From: an uncultured Bacteroidota bacterium
Lineage (GTDB): Bacteria > Bacteroidota > Bacteroidia > B-17B0 > Aurantibacillaceae
DNA length: 8,507 nucleotides
Assembly: GCA_903923915.1 (NCBI GenBank)
Contig: CAIXZI010000263.1
Location: 1-8,507, forward strand
Reading direction: 5' to 3'
Made by a program: the position numbers and the translations under genes
Shown here: one piece after another, positions 1 to 6,956 of the stretch
How the letters are laid out: the number at the start of each line of letters is the position of its first letter
How positions within the stretch are numbered: the first letter of the stretch is position 1
Notes under the pieces: generated by a model
The model's database searches: none
What the model saw: the letters and a program-made list of their open reading frames with translations, nothing else
Told to the model about the DNA's origin: nothing

Positions 1-2
1 AA

Positions 3-299
3 GTATTGCCTGCCGAAAAAGAAGCTGATATGAAACCATTTCAACGCGTTATCTATAATAAATTTTATGTGGATGAATTTTATGATGCCATCATTCGCAA
101 ACCATTAGATGCATTATCAGAAGTGTTTTATAAATTTTTCGATAAACAAATATTTGATGGAATTGTAAACGGTACCGGCGACCTCACACTTTGGAAAGCG
201 GGTATTTTACGCAAATTACAAACAGGTCATATTGGGTTTTACATTATGGCCATGGTGGTTGGAGTAATTGCAATAATGTTTTTTAGTTTAATGAAATAG
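3..299 (+). CDS. nuoL: NADH-quinone oxidoreductase subunit L, C-terminal fragment (5' end outside window)
   Basis: This is the last 98 residues of the largest antiporter-like membrane subunit of respiratory complex I, which couples NADH:quinone electron transfer to proton pumping. The reading frame is open to the left edge, so the true start lies outside the window; the TTG at position 6 is an internal Leu codon. The piece holds the family's characteristic stretch YNKFYVDEFYDAIIRKPL (about residues 16-33). It continues through a long amphipathic segment, matching the lateral helix that NuoL lays along the membrane arm, and ends in one hydrophobic helix (about residues 75-96), which corresponds to the final membrane helix in E. 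coli NuoL. It stops with TAG, 4 bases before nuoM. The identity rests on this C-terminal pattern and on the two neighbours, nuoM and nuoN, in the standard order. Confidence 0.93.
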   Translation, partial: VLPAEKEADMKPFQRVIYNKFYVDEFYDAIIRKPLDALSEVFYKFFDKQIFDGIVNGTGDLTLWKAGILRKLQTGHIGFYIMAMVVGVIAIMFFSLMK

Positions 300-303
300 A
301 AAT

Positions 304-1764
304 ATGCTAACAGGTTTTTTAATATTATTTCCTTTAATCGCAGCGCTGATTTTATTTTTTATAAAAGGCGAGGGTGCGAAAAAAGTGGCACTGATTTTTT
401 CAGCCGTGGAATTTGGCTTTGCGTTGATGGCTTATGTGTGGTTTAGAAATAACACCATGGATGCCTTAACGATTAACTGCAATTGGGTACAATCTCTCGG
501 AATTAAATTTGCTGTTGGATTAGATGGCATTAGCTTATTGATGGTTTTACTGACTACGTTTTTAGTTCCATTAATCATTCTTTCATCATTTCAAACAACA
601 TACGATAAACCAAATTCTTTTTACGGTTTAATTCTTTTAATGCAAAGCGCTTTGATTGGCGTGTTTGTTGCTAACGACGGATTTTTGTTCTACGTGTTTT
701 GGGAACTGGCACTTATTCCAATTTATTTTATTTGCTTATTATGGGGCGGAGAAAATCGTGCAAAAATTACCTTCAAGTTTTTTGTTTACACCTTGTTTGG
801 TTCGTTATTTATGTTGATTGGTTTGATTTTCTTGTACAACCACACAGGCTTAGATACAGGCATCAAATCGTGGGCAATAAATGATTTATACGCTGCGGGA
901 AGAAGTTTAACAGAATCTCAACAAACATTTGTGTTCTGGACTATTTTCATTGCTTTCGCCATTAAAATGCCAATTTTTCCATTGCACACATGGCAACCTG
1001 ATACTTACGTAACAGCTCCAACTCAAGGAACGATGATGCTTTCGGGTATCATGCTAAAAATGGGAACCTTTGGTTTAATTAAATGGTTACTGCCTGTTGT
1101 TCCTTTAGCTTTAGAAAAATGGGGCGGTGTTGCCATCGGCTTCGCTGTTGTAGGAATCATTTACGCATCGTGTATTGCTATCGTACAAAAAGATTACAAG
1201 CGTTTAATTGCTTATTCATCAATCGCTCACGTTGGTTTAATTGCTGCAGGAATTTTATCCGCTAATCAGCAAGGCGTACAAGGTGGTGTTATACAAATGA
1301 TGAGTCACGGTATAAACGTAGTTGGTTTGTTCTTAATTGCAGATATTTTAATGCGTCATACAGGCACAAGAGATATTACTAAGCTTGGAGGCATTCGCAG
1401 TATGAACGGACAATTTGGTGTGTTGTTTTTAATCATCATGCTTGGTGCAGTTGCACTTCCATTAACAAACGGTTTTGTTGGCGAGTTCTTATTAATAAAC
1501 GGTGTGTTTCAATTTAGCGCATGGATGGGTGCACTTGCAGCATTGACAATTATACTTGGTGCAGTTTATATGTTGCGCAGTTATCAGGCAATTATGTTGG
1601 GAGAAAAAAAATCGAACGAAGTAACTTTTGGTTCTTTAGCCGATACCGATAAAGCAGTTTTAATTATTGTATGTATTGCTGTGGTTGCGTTTGGTGTATA
1701 TCCAAAACCATTAAACGATTTAGCAGAACCTGCTGTAAAAGCATTATTAATGAATTTGAAATAA
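304..1764 (+). CDS. nuoM: NADH-quinone oxidoreductase subunit M
   Basis: A 486-residue, strongly hydrophobic polytopic protein of normal NuoM length, one of the three antiporter-like proton channels of complex I. The residues known to carry protons in this family are all in place: Glu134 in FYVFWELALIPIYF, Lys221 in AFAIKMPIFPLHTW followed by QPDTYVTAPT, Lys252 in IMLKMGTFGL, and Glu394 in NGFVGEF. The KDYKRLIAYSSIAHVG signature is at about 296-311. Glu394 marks NuoM rather than NuoN, which has Lys at the matching place. The ATG start gives the usual hydrophobic N-terminus (LTGFLILFPLIAALILFF) and lies 4 bases after the nuoL stop, so the genes are almost certainly co-transcribed and probably translationally coupled. 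No damage or unusual residue is seen. Confidence 0.97.
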   Translation: MLTGFLILFPLIAALILFFIKGEGAKKVALIFSAVEFGFALMAYVWFRNNTMDALTINCNWVQSLGIKFAVGLDGISLLMVLLTTFLVPLIILSSFQTTYDKPNSFYGLILLMQSALIGVFVANDGFLFYVFWELALIPIYFICLLWGGENRAKITFKFFVYTLFGSLFMLIGLIFLYNHTGLDTGIKSWAINDLYAAGRSLTESQQTFVFWTIFIAFAIKMPIFPLHTWQPDTYVTAPTQGTMMLSGIMLKMGTFGLIKWLLPVVPLALEKWGGVAIGFAVVGIIYASCIAIVQKDYKRLIAYSSIAHVGLIAAGILSANQQGVQGGVIQMMSHGINVVGLFLIADILMRHTGTRDITKLGGIRSMNGQFGVLFLIIMLGAVALPLTNGFVGEFLLINGVFQFSAWMGALAALTIILGAVYMLRSYQAIMLGEKKSNEVTFGSLADTDKAVLIIVCIAVVAFGVYPKPLNDLAEPAVKALLMNLK

Positions 1765-1780
1765 TTGTAGATAAAAAATT

Positions 1781-3157
1781 ATGAAAGGACTTTTTATTAT
1801 AAGCGGATTAGGAGTTTTAGCCATGCTGGCTGAGATTTTTAAATTCAAGCGTGCGCTTTATCCAATAGTGTTGATTGGTATTTTGGCTGCATTTGTAGCT
1901 AACTTTATGGAGTTTAACAACAACATGTCTATTGAGCCATTCAATAACATGATTCGTTTTGATAATATTGCTCTTGCATTTAGTAGTGTAATTTTAATCA
2001 CAGCTTTCCTTTGGTTTATTTTATCTAACGATTATTTTAACTCTGAAACATCTTTAGCTGATCATTTTTCGTTAGTGTTGTTTGCCATTACAGGCGCTTT
2101 GATGCTAACGGCTTACAGCAACATGACCACTTTATTTTTAGGCATAGAAATTTTATCTATTCCGTTATATGTGCTTGCGGCAAGTAAAAAGGATGATATA
2201 AAGTCTAACGAAGCAGGCTTTAAATATTTAATTATGGGATCGTTTGCATCTGCATTTTTATTATTTGGAATTGCATTGATTTATGGAGCGACCGGCACGT
2301 TTGATGTTTTACTTATTCGTGCAAAAATAAACACAGGCACTATGCCTATGTTTATGTATGCCGGAGTTATTATGATGCTGGTGGCTATGTGTTTTAAAGT
2401 AAGTGCAGCGCCGTTTCATTTTTGGGCACCCGATGTTTACGAAGGTTCTCCAACTGTAATTACAGCCCTGATGAGCACCATTGTAAAAACTGCAGCCTTT
2501 GCAGCTTTCATGCGTTTGTTCTTAATTGGTTTTGGAGGTATTTCAGATACGTGGGGAATGGTACTTGCTTGCATCATTGCTTTATCATTAATTATTTCAA
2601 ACGTAACAGCGGCAGCACAAACAAGTGTAAAACGCATGTTGGCTTATTCAAGTATTAGTCATGCGGCATTTATGCTGATGGCAATTTTAGCCGTTCATGC
2701 AAAATTCTCTGTGTCTTCTATCTTATATTATACATTAGCATATTCTATTGGATCAATAGCAAGTTTTACCGTTTTATATAATGTAAGTAAAGATGGTGAT
2801 GAAACTTTTGATTCGTTTAATGGCTTGGCAAAACGTAATCCTATGATTGCTTTAGGGATGTTGATCTCTATGTTATCATTAGCCGGAATACCGGTTACAG
2901 CGGGCTTCTTTGCAAAATATTTTATTTTCACAACGTTAATTACAAGTCCGTATAAATGGTTGTTAATAGTTGCTGTGCTTACATCTTGTGTAGGCGCATA
3001 CTATTACTTTAAAGTCGTCATCGCTATGTACTTTAAAAAATCAGACAAACACGAGCCTGTTGCATTTGAAATGTCGCACGCTATGTTGTTAGCTATAACA
3101 GCTGCGTTAACAATTTTATTAGGCCTTATGCCTGATTTTATTGTGGGGATGTTGTAA
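1781..3157 (+). CDS. nuoN: NADH-quinone oxidoreductase subunit N
   Basis: A 458-residue membrane protein, the third antiporter-like subunit of complex I and the one nearest the quinone module. Family signatures are intact: Glu123 in LGIEILSIPLYVL, Lys206 in CFKVSAAPFHFWAPDVYEGSPT (about 204-225), Lys236 in STIVKTAAF, and KRMLAYSSISHAAF at about 284-297. Lys379 in AGFFAKYFIF is the Lys that NuoN carries where NuoM carries Glu, which fixes the assignment. The ATG lies 16 bases after the nuoM stop, and no Shine-Dalgarno-like sequence is seen, as is usual in Bacteroidota. nuoN is the conventional last gene of nuo operons, and here the operon does end: the next gene is on the other strand and its stop codon is only 13 bases away. 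Confidence 0.97.
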   Translation: MKGLFIISGLGVLAMLAEIFKFKRALYPIVLIGILAAFVANFMEFNNNMSIEPFNNMIRFDNIALAFSSVILITAFLWFILSNDYFNSETSLADHFSLVLFAITGALMLTAYSNMTTLFLGIEILSIPLYVLAASKKDDIKSNEAGFKYLIMGSFASAFLLFGIALIYGATGTFDVLLIRAKINTGTMPMFMYAGVIMMLVAMCFKVSAAPFHFWAPDVYEGSPTVITALMSTIVKTAAFAAFMRLFLIGFGGISDTWGMVLACIIALSLIISNVTAAAQTSVKRMLAYSSISHAAFMLMAILAVHAKFSVSSILYYTLAYSIGSIASFTVLYNVSKDGDETFDSFNGLAKRNPMIALGMLISMLSLAGIPVTAGFFAKYFIFTTLITSPYKWLLIVAVLTSCVGAYYYFKVVIAMYFKKSDKHEPVAFEMSHAMLLAITAALTILLGLMPDFIVGML

Positions 3158-3170
3158 GATTTATTTCTGC

Positions 3171-4103
3171 TTAAAGCATAGCCGCTCTCTTCACCAAATA
3201 AGCATACAACACTTTATCAAAACCTTCTGCAATATCGGCTTCAATAAAATCTATTTTAAATTGGCCGCATTTAGTTTTAAGATTGCTAATGTAATTACTC
3301 ATGTGGGTTAAGTAGTTTTCTTTGGCTTGCTGCGGATTTAATTTTATTTCTTCGCCACTTTCCATATCTATAAAATGGTGCGGACGATTTTCAAAATCAA
3401 AATTCAACTCGCTTTTTTTATCGTGCACATGAAACAAAAGCACTTCGTGTTTTTTATGTTTTAAATGTTGCAGCGCAGAAAATAATGCATCTTCTTTATC
3501 TGCATTATCAAACATATCGCTAAAAATAATAATTAGCGAACGTTTGTGTACAATCTCTGCAATTTGATCTAATAGAGTTCCTGCAAATGTTTCTACATTA
3601 CTTTTTGGATTATAATGTTGTTGCAGGTTTTCTAATTCGGTAAACAGCATTTTCTTTTGCGCGGTGCTTGAACGTGCCGGCGCATGAAAATTTAATTTAT
3701 CTGAAAAGACACTCAGCCCTACAGCATCACGCTGGCGCAATAACAACTCAGATAATGCAGCAGCACACTTTAAAGAAAAATTAATTTTATTGTTTTGATT
3801 TTCTGCAGTCGTTTTTTCATCTACCGGATAATACATAGAGGATGAGGCATCTATCACCAGCTGGCAACGCAGATTGGTTTCTTCTTCGTAACGCTTGATA
3901 AAAAGTTTATCGCTTCGTCCGTATAATTTCCAATCTATATGTTTGGTGCTTTCGCCGGGGTTATAAATTCTATGCTCGGCAAATTCAACCGAAAAACCAT
4001 GAAACGGACTTTTATGCAAGCCTGTTATAAAACCCTCTACCACCTGCTTAGCCAACATCTCTAAAGCAGAATATTTTTGAATGTATTGAGGATGGATAAT
4101 CAT
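3171..4103 (-). CDS. DUF58 family protein with a von Willebrand A-like metal site
   Basis: A 310-residue protein with no membrane helix or signal peptide, so probably cytoplasmic. The DUF58 core is clear at residues 37-75: GFSVEFAEHRIYNPGE, then HIDWKLYGRSDKLFIKRYEEE. A vWA-like fold follows: VIDASSS (Asp85, Ser87, Ser89) matches the DxSxS metal-ion-dependent adhesion site, and IIIFSDMFDN (Asp196) fits the later MIDAS aspartate. The molecular role of DUF58 proteins is unsettled. Many are encoded beside MoxR-type AAA ATPases and Bat proteins and are thought to act with them as a chaperone or assembly system. Neither partner is in this window; the upstream neighbour in the same direction is thioredoxin, 60 bases away. 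The ATG start leaves the complete conserved region and gives a typical family length. The family assignment is firm; the function is unknown. Confidence 0.9.
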   Translation of the reverse strand: MIIHPQYIQKYSALEMLAKQVVEGFITGLHKSPFHGFSVEFAEHRIYNPGESTKHIDWKLYGRSDKLFIKRYEEETNLRCQLVIDASSSMYYPVDEKTTAENQNNKINFSLKCAAALSELLLRQRDAVGLSVFSDKLNFHAPARSSTAQKKMLFTELENLQQHYNPKSNVETFAGTLLDQIAEIVHKRSLIIIFSDMFDNADKEDALFSALQHLKHKKHEVLLFHVHDKKSELNFDFENRPHHFIDMESGEEIKLNPQQAKENYLTHMSNYISNLKTKCGQFKIDFIEADIAEGFDKVLYAYLVKRAAML

Positions 4104-4107
4104 TAGT

Positions 4108-4133
4108 CAGGTAACATTAACAGGTAACATTTA
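4108..4133. repeat. Tandem 13-base repeat in the trxA-DUF58 gap
   Basis: CAGGTAACATTAA (4108-4120) is followed at once by CAGGTAACATTTA (4121-4133); the two differ at one position. The pair starts 5 bases upstream of the DUF58 ATG, so it lies in that gene's leader on the minus strand. It could come from a local slippage duplication or be a pair of binding sites. Nothing in the sequence decides between them. Confidence 0.7.
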
Positions 4134-4148
4134 ATTATTACCTGTTAA
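4117..4148. repeat. Perfect 11-base inverted repeat in the trxA-DUF58 gap
   Basis: TTAACAGGTAA (4117-4127) and TTACCTGTTAA (4138-4148) are exact reverse complements separated by 10 bases (CATTTAATTA). In RNA this would form an 11-pair, AT-rich stem 15 bases downstream of the trxA stop. No U-run follows on the minus strand, so a standard intrinsic terminator is not supported. A transcript-stabilising or attenuating hairpin, or a dimeric operator for the DUF58 gene, are alternatives. A further copy of the core (CCTGTTAA) at 4160-4167 runs into the trxA stop codon. Confidence 0.65.
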
Positions 4149-4163
4149 GATTTCTGATGCCTG

Positions 4164-4481
4164 TTAAAGTTGTGCTTGCAATTTAGCAGCTAATTGTGCT
4201 TTTGGCACAGCGCCAACTTGTTTGTCAACCACTTTACCATTTTTAAAGAATAAAATAGTTGGTATGTTGCGCACACCAAATTCCATAGATACGTTGGGGT
4301 TGTTATCTACATTTATTTTTCCAATAACTGCCTTACCTTCATATTCTTTTGCTAATTCTTCTACTATTGGACCTACCATGCGACAAGGACCGCACCATTC
4401 TGCCCAAAAATCTACTAATACTAATTTATCAGAGTTTTTTACTAATGCTTCAAAATTTCCGTCTGTGATTTCTACTGCCAT
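4164..4481 (-). CDS. trxA: Thioredoxin
   Basis: A 105-residue single-domain thioredoxin, the standard length for cytosolic TrxA. It reduces protein disulfides using electrons from thioredoxin reductase and serves ribonucleotide reductase, peroxiredoxins and similar enzymes. The active site WCGPC is at residues 29-33 in VDFWAEWCGPC, with the buried Asp24 before it. The cis-proline is Pro74 in RNIPTILFF, and the GA pair at 90-91 is also conserved. There is no signal peptide or membrane anchor, so it acts in the cytoplasm and is not one of the ResA/TlpA-like exported relatives. The ATG is preceded by an A-rich stretch without a Shine-Dalgarno sequence. A gap of 91 bases separates it from the permease gene and holds a promoter candidate, so it probably starts its own transcript, which may run on into the DUF58 gene. 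Confidence 0.97.
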   Translation of the reverse strand: MAVEITDGNFEALVKNSDKLVLVDFWAEWCGPCRMVGPIVEELAKEYEGKAVIGKINVDNNPNVSMEFGVRNIPTILFFKNGKVVDKQVGAVPKAQLAAKLQAQL

Positions 4482-4531
4482 GATTTCTTATTTTTAGATA
4501 ATAAAGTTAATGATTTGTTGTTTCTAATTAT

Positions 4532-4564
4532 CAAATTTCTTTCCAATGTTATTACTCTGCCAAA
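4532..4564 (-). promoter_or_regulatory. Candidate Bacteroidota-type promoter for trxA
   Basis: Read on the minus strand there is TTTG (4564-4561), a 21-base spacer, then GAAATTTG (4539-4532). This matches the Bacteroidota housekeeping promoter pattern (TTTG or TTG near -33, TAnnTTTG near -7) except for the first base of the -7 element. Transcription would start roughly 45 bases upstream of the trxA ATG. The call is a pattern match only, and AT-rich DNA yields such matches by chance. Confidence 0.35.
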
Positions 4565-4572
4565 TGGGCTGA

Positions 4573-6012
4573 TTACTTGTTAAGCTTGCTGTGTTTTTTT
4601 CCGTAAGAAAAATATACTACAAAGCCTATTAACATCCATAAACCTGCCGCTTTTAGGGTAGTTATGTCAAGTGCTACAATCATTCCGGCACAAACCAAAA
4701 TACCTAAAATTGGCACTAAAGGCACAAGCGGGGTTTTAAAAGGGCGTTCTAAATTTGGCTCAGCGCGACGCATAATCCATATTCCGGCACTTACTAATAC
4801 AAAGGCAAATAAAGTTCCAAACGAGGTTAAATCTCCGGCAATACTGCCCGGTACAAAGGCTGCAAACAGACCAACAAATACAAATAATATCCAGTTTGAT
4901 TTATGAGGAGTACTGAATTTTGGATGTAAATCAGAGAAAACAGCAGGTAATAAACCATCTTTAGACATCGAATAAAACACACGAGATTGACCCATTAACA
5001 TCACCAAAATAACCGACGAAAAGCCTGCCAAAATAGCCACCGTAACTGCCGTTGCCAACCAACCGTAACCTGTCATATATGTTTTAATAGCATAAGCTAC
5101 AGAAGCTTCTTTACCAGCGTGCTCGAATTCACTCCAGTTGGCAACACCTGTTAATACGTAAGAAAACAACACATATAAAACAGTACAAACTGCTAACGAT
5201 CCTAAAATACCAATAGGCATATCACGTTTAGGGTTTTTAGCCTCCTGCGCAGCAGTAGATACGGCGTCAAAACCAATAAAGGCAAAGAACACAATGGCAG
5301 CACCACCAAGCACGCCGCCCCATCCGTACTTAAAAATACCCTCATGCCCTGCAACCCCTTTTGGGATTAAATAAGGTGTGTGATTTGCAGGATTGATAAA
5401 GCCCCAGCCCACCGCAATAAATATTAATACAATAGCCACTTTAATAAATACAATGATGGCATTTACAAAAGCAGATTCTTGCGTGCCTTTAATTAATAAT
5501 AACGTAAGCATAAGTAAAATAAACAATGCCGGAAGATTCATAATACCACTAACTCCCGCTGCTGATGCTTCAAATGGCGAGTGACACCATTGGTATGGTA
5601 TAGCACCCCCAACTAAATTATTCAAGTATTCACTCCAAGCAATAGACACAGTTGCCGCACCCAGTGCGTATTCCATAATCAATGCCCATCCAATAACCCA
5701 GGCAACAAGCTCGCCCATGGTGGCATAAGCATACGTGTAAGCAGATCCTGCAATAGGTATCATAGCCGCAAATTCGGCATAACATAAGCCTGCAAACAAA
5801 CAGCCGATAGCTGCTACTACAAAAGATAAAGTTACGGCCGGTCCGGCAGCTTCGGCAGAGGCAGCGGCTGTACGCACAAATAAACCGGCGCCAATGATGG
5901 CCCCAATTCCTAATGCGATTAAGGAACCTGCGCCCAAAGTTTTTTTAAGTCCTTTTTCGTTGGCAGAATTGCCCAACAATTGTTCTATTGATTTTTTTCT
6001 GAATAAAGACAT
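4573..6012 (-). CDS. APC-superfamily amino-acid permease (CAT/YfnA-like)
   Basis: A 479-residue inner-membrane transporter with about 12 hydrophobic helices. The unwound part of helix 1 is visible as GIGAIIGAGLF (35-45). SGSAYTYSYAT-like sequence, here AGSAYTYAYATMGE, is at 88-101, and helix 6 has VFFAFIGFDAVSTAAQEAKNP (241-261), followed by RDMPIGI. These features, the N-terminus MSLFRKK and the C-terminal VYFSYGKKHSKLN closely resemble, as I recall them, Geobacillus ApcT and Bacillus YfnA, members of the cationic amino-acid transporter subfamily that import amino acids with protons. The exact substrate cannot be read from sequence; the known bacterial relatives have broad or uncertain specificity. 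The gene lies 50 bases downstream of kdsA in the same direction, so it may be read from the sugar operon, though no functional link is evident. Confidence 0.9.
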   Translation of the reverse strand: MSLFRKKSIEQLLGNSANEKGLKKTLGAGSLIALGIGAIIGAGLFVRTAAASAEAAGPAVTLSFVVAAIGCLFAGLCYAEFAAMIPIAGSAYTYAYATMGELVAWVIGWALIMEYALGAATVSIAWSEYLNNLVGGAIPYQWCHSPFEASAAGVSGIMNLPALFILLMLTLLLIKGTQESAFVNAIIVFIKVAIVLIFIAVGWGFINPANHTPYLIPKGVAGHEGIFKYGWGGVLGGAAIVFFAFIGFDAVSTAAQEAKNPKRDMPIGILGSLAVCTVLYVLFSYVLTGVANWSEFEHAGKEASVAYAIKTYMTGYGWLATAVTVAILAGFSSVILVMLMGQSRVFYSMSKDGLLPAVFSDLHPKFSTPHKSNWILFVFVGLFAAFVPGSIAGDLTSFGTLFAFVLVSAGIWIMRRAEPNLERPFKTPLVPLVPILGILVCAGMIVALDITTLKAAGLWMLIGFVVYFSYGKKHSKLNK

Positions 6013-6030
6013 ATATCGTTAAAATGTTAA

Positions 6031-6043
6031 GTAGTAAAACTAC
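6031..6043. other. Small hairpin between kdsA and the permease gene
   Basis: GTAGT-AAA-ACTAC forms a perfect 5-pair stem with a 3-base loop inside the 50-base gap. A T-run (6046-6051) follows it on the + strand only, where there is no gene to terminate. On the minus strand, the direction of both flanking genes, the stem is preceded by A's and has no T-run after it. It therefore does not look like a terminator for kdsA and may have no function. Confidence 0.3.
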
Positions 6044-6062
6044 AATTTTTTACGAGAAAAAT

Positions 6063-6896
6063 CTATTTCCTATACTTTACTTCTAAAGCGTGCATTTCAA
6101 TTAATGGCTTTAAAAATTCTTCTAAATCATATACACATAATTGAGAAGCTGCATCGCATAAAGCTGTGGAAGGATCAGGGTGTGTTTCGATAAAAATTCC
6201 GTCAACACCACTGGCAACACCTGCTCTTGAAAGCACCGGTAAAAATTCTCTTGCACCGCCTTTAGCATCCGAACTCGGAATACCATATTTGCGCACGCAA
6301 TGTGTAATATCAAACACGACAGGATAACCTAAATTGTTTAAATGAAAAAACGCACGTGGATCAACAATTAAATCGTTGTAACCAAATGTATAACCACGCT
6401 CAGTAAGAATTACATTATCATTTCCAGCTTCGATAACTTTTTGCAAAGGATGTTTCATGTTATCTGGAGCCAAAAATTGTCCGTGTTTTATGTTTACTAC
6501 TTTACCTGTTTTTGCAGCAGCCACTAATAAAGTAGATTGCATACATAAGTAAGCCGGTATTTGCAACACATCGCATACCGCACCTGCAGCAGCAGCCTGG
6601 TCAGGATAATGTATGTCGGTTAAAATAGGAAAACCAAATTGCTCTTTTACTTTGGCTAATAATTTTACGCCTTTGTCTAAGCCCGGACCATCATAATATT
6701 TTAAACTACTGCGATTATCTTTTTGAAAAGAAGATTTATAGATGATTTTTATTTTCATGCGCTCGGAAACTTCTTTTAATTTCTCTGCAGTCTTCATCAT
6801 AATAGATTCTTCTTCTATCACACAAGGGCCTGAGATCAAGAACAATTCATCATTTCCGCACTCAATATTTCCAACTTTTACTATTTTTTTTGTCAT
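6063..6896 (-). CDS. kdsA: 3-deoxy-8-phosphooctulonate (Kdo-8-phosphate) synthase, metal-dependent class
   Basis: A 277-residue enzyme that condenses phosphoenolpyruvate with arabinose 5-phosphate to Kdo 8-phosphate, the committed step to the inner-core sugar that links lipid A to the rest of lipopolysaccharide. Motifs run in family order: SGPCVIE (22-28), KSSFQKDNRSS (54-64), LTDIHYPDQ (92-100), KHGQFLAPDNMKHP (137-150), LTERGYTFGYNDLIVDPR (164-181), DITHC (196-200), and FIETHPDP with CDAASQL (235-253). Cys25, His199, Glu237 and Asp248 match the four metal ligands of the Aquifex enzyme. E. coli KdsA has Asn in place of the Cys, so this one belongs to the metal-dependent class. The start at 6896 gives a normal length. 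Upstream, 60 bases away in the same direction, is the KdnB-like gene, so both products act on the same sugar. Confidence 0.96.
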   Translation of the reverse strand: MTKKIVKVGNIECGNDELFLISGPCVIEEESIMMKTAEKLKEVSERMKIKIIYKSSFQKDNRSSLKYYDGPGLDKGVKLLAKVKEQFGFPILTDIHYPDQAAAAGAVCDVLQIPAYLCMQSTLLVAAAKTGKVVNIKHGQFLAPDNMKHPLQKVIEAGNDNVILTERGYTFGYNDLIVDPRAFFHLNNLGYPVVFDITHCVRKYGIPSSDAKGGAREFLPVLSRAGVASGVDGIFIETHPDPSTALCDAASQLCVYDLEEFLKPLIEMHALEVKYRK

Positions 6897-6916
6897 GTTT
6901 TTTATGATTAATCAAA

Positions 6917-6942
6917 CCATCCTTCGACAAGCTCAGGATGAC
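6917..6942. repeat. Widespread short intergenic repeat (GAGCTTGTCGAAGG type)
   Basis: On the minus strand the unit reads GTCATCCTGAGCTTGTCGAAGGATGG in two parts: GTCATCCTGAGC and TTGTCGAAGGATGG. Its ends CATCCT and AGGATG (6918-6923 and 6935-6940 on the + strand) are inverted repeats that can pair around an 11-base centre. I recognise the core as a short intergenic repeat present in many copies in numerous bacterial genomes. Translated on the + strand it gives the artefact peptide LRQAQDD, often seen in spurious protein predictions. Here it fills nearly half of the 60-base kdnB-kdsA gap. Its function is unknown. No T-run follows on the minus strand, so termination is unlikely. Confidence 0.75.
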
Positions 6943-6956
6943 TAGATTTTTGTTAT

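Noticed and set aside
6..299. A 97-residue protein starting with TTG at position 6
   Set aside because: The sequence matches the C-terminus of NuoL and the frame is open to the left edge, so the TTG is an internal codon.
1736..1775. Possible frameshift or truncation at the end of nuoM
   Set aside because: The protein has the normal family length, all key residues and a usual C-terminus, and nuoN starts 16 bases later as expected.
3168..3178. Palindrome TGCTTAAAGCA near the nuoN/DUF58 junction as a bidirectional terminator
   Set aside because: It has only five pairs around a single central base, with no T-run, so it cannot form a stable hairpin.
4222..4497. A 91-codon + strand open frame covering trxA
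   Set aside because: It is the mirror of a highly conserved thioredoxin gene, has no recognisable motif, and would end inside the trxA leader.
6031..6051. Hairpin plus T-run as an intrinsic terminator
   Set aside because: The T-run follows the stem only on the + strand, but both flanking genes are on the minus strand. The 5-pair stem is also too weak.
6742..6945. A 67-codon + strand open frame ending in LRQAQDD
   Set aside because: It is antisense to the start of kdsA, and its end is the translation of the intergenic repeat, a well-known source of false protein predictions.
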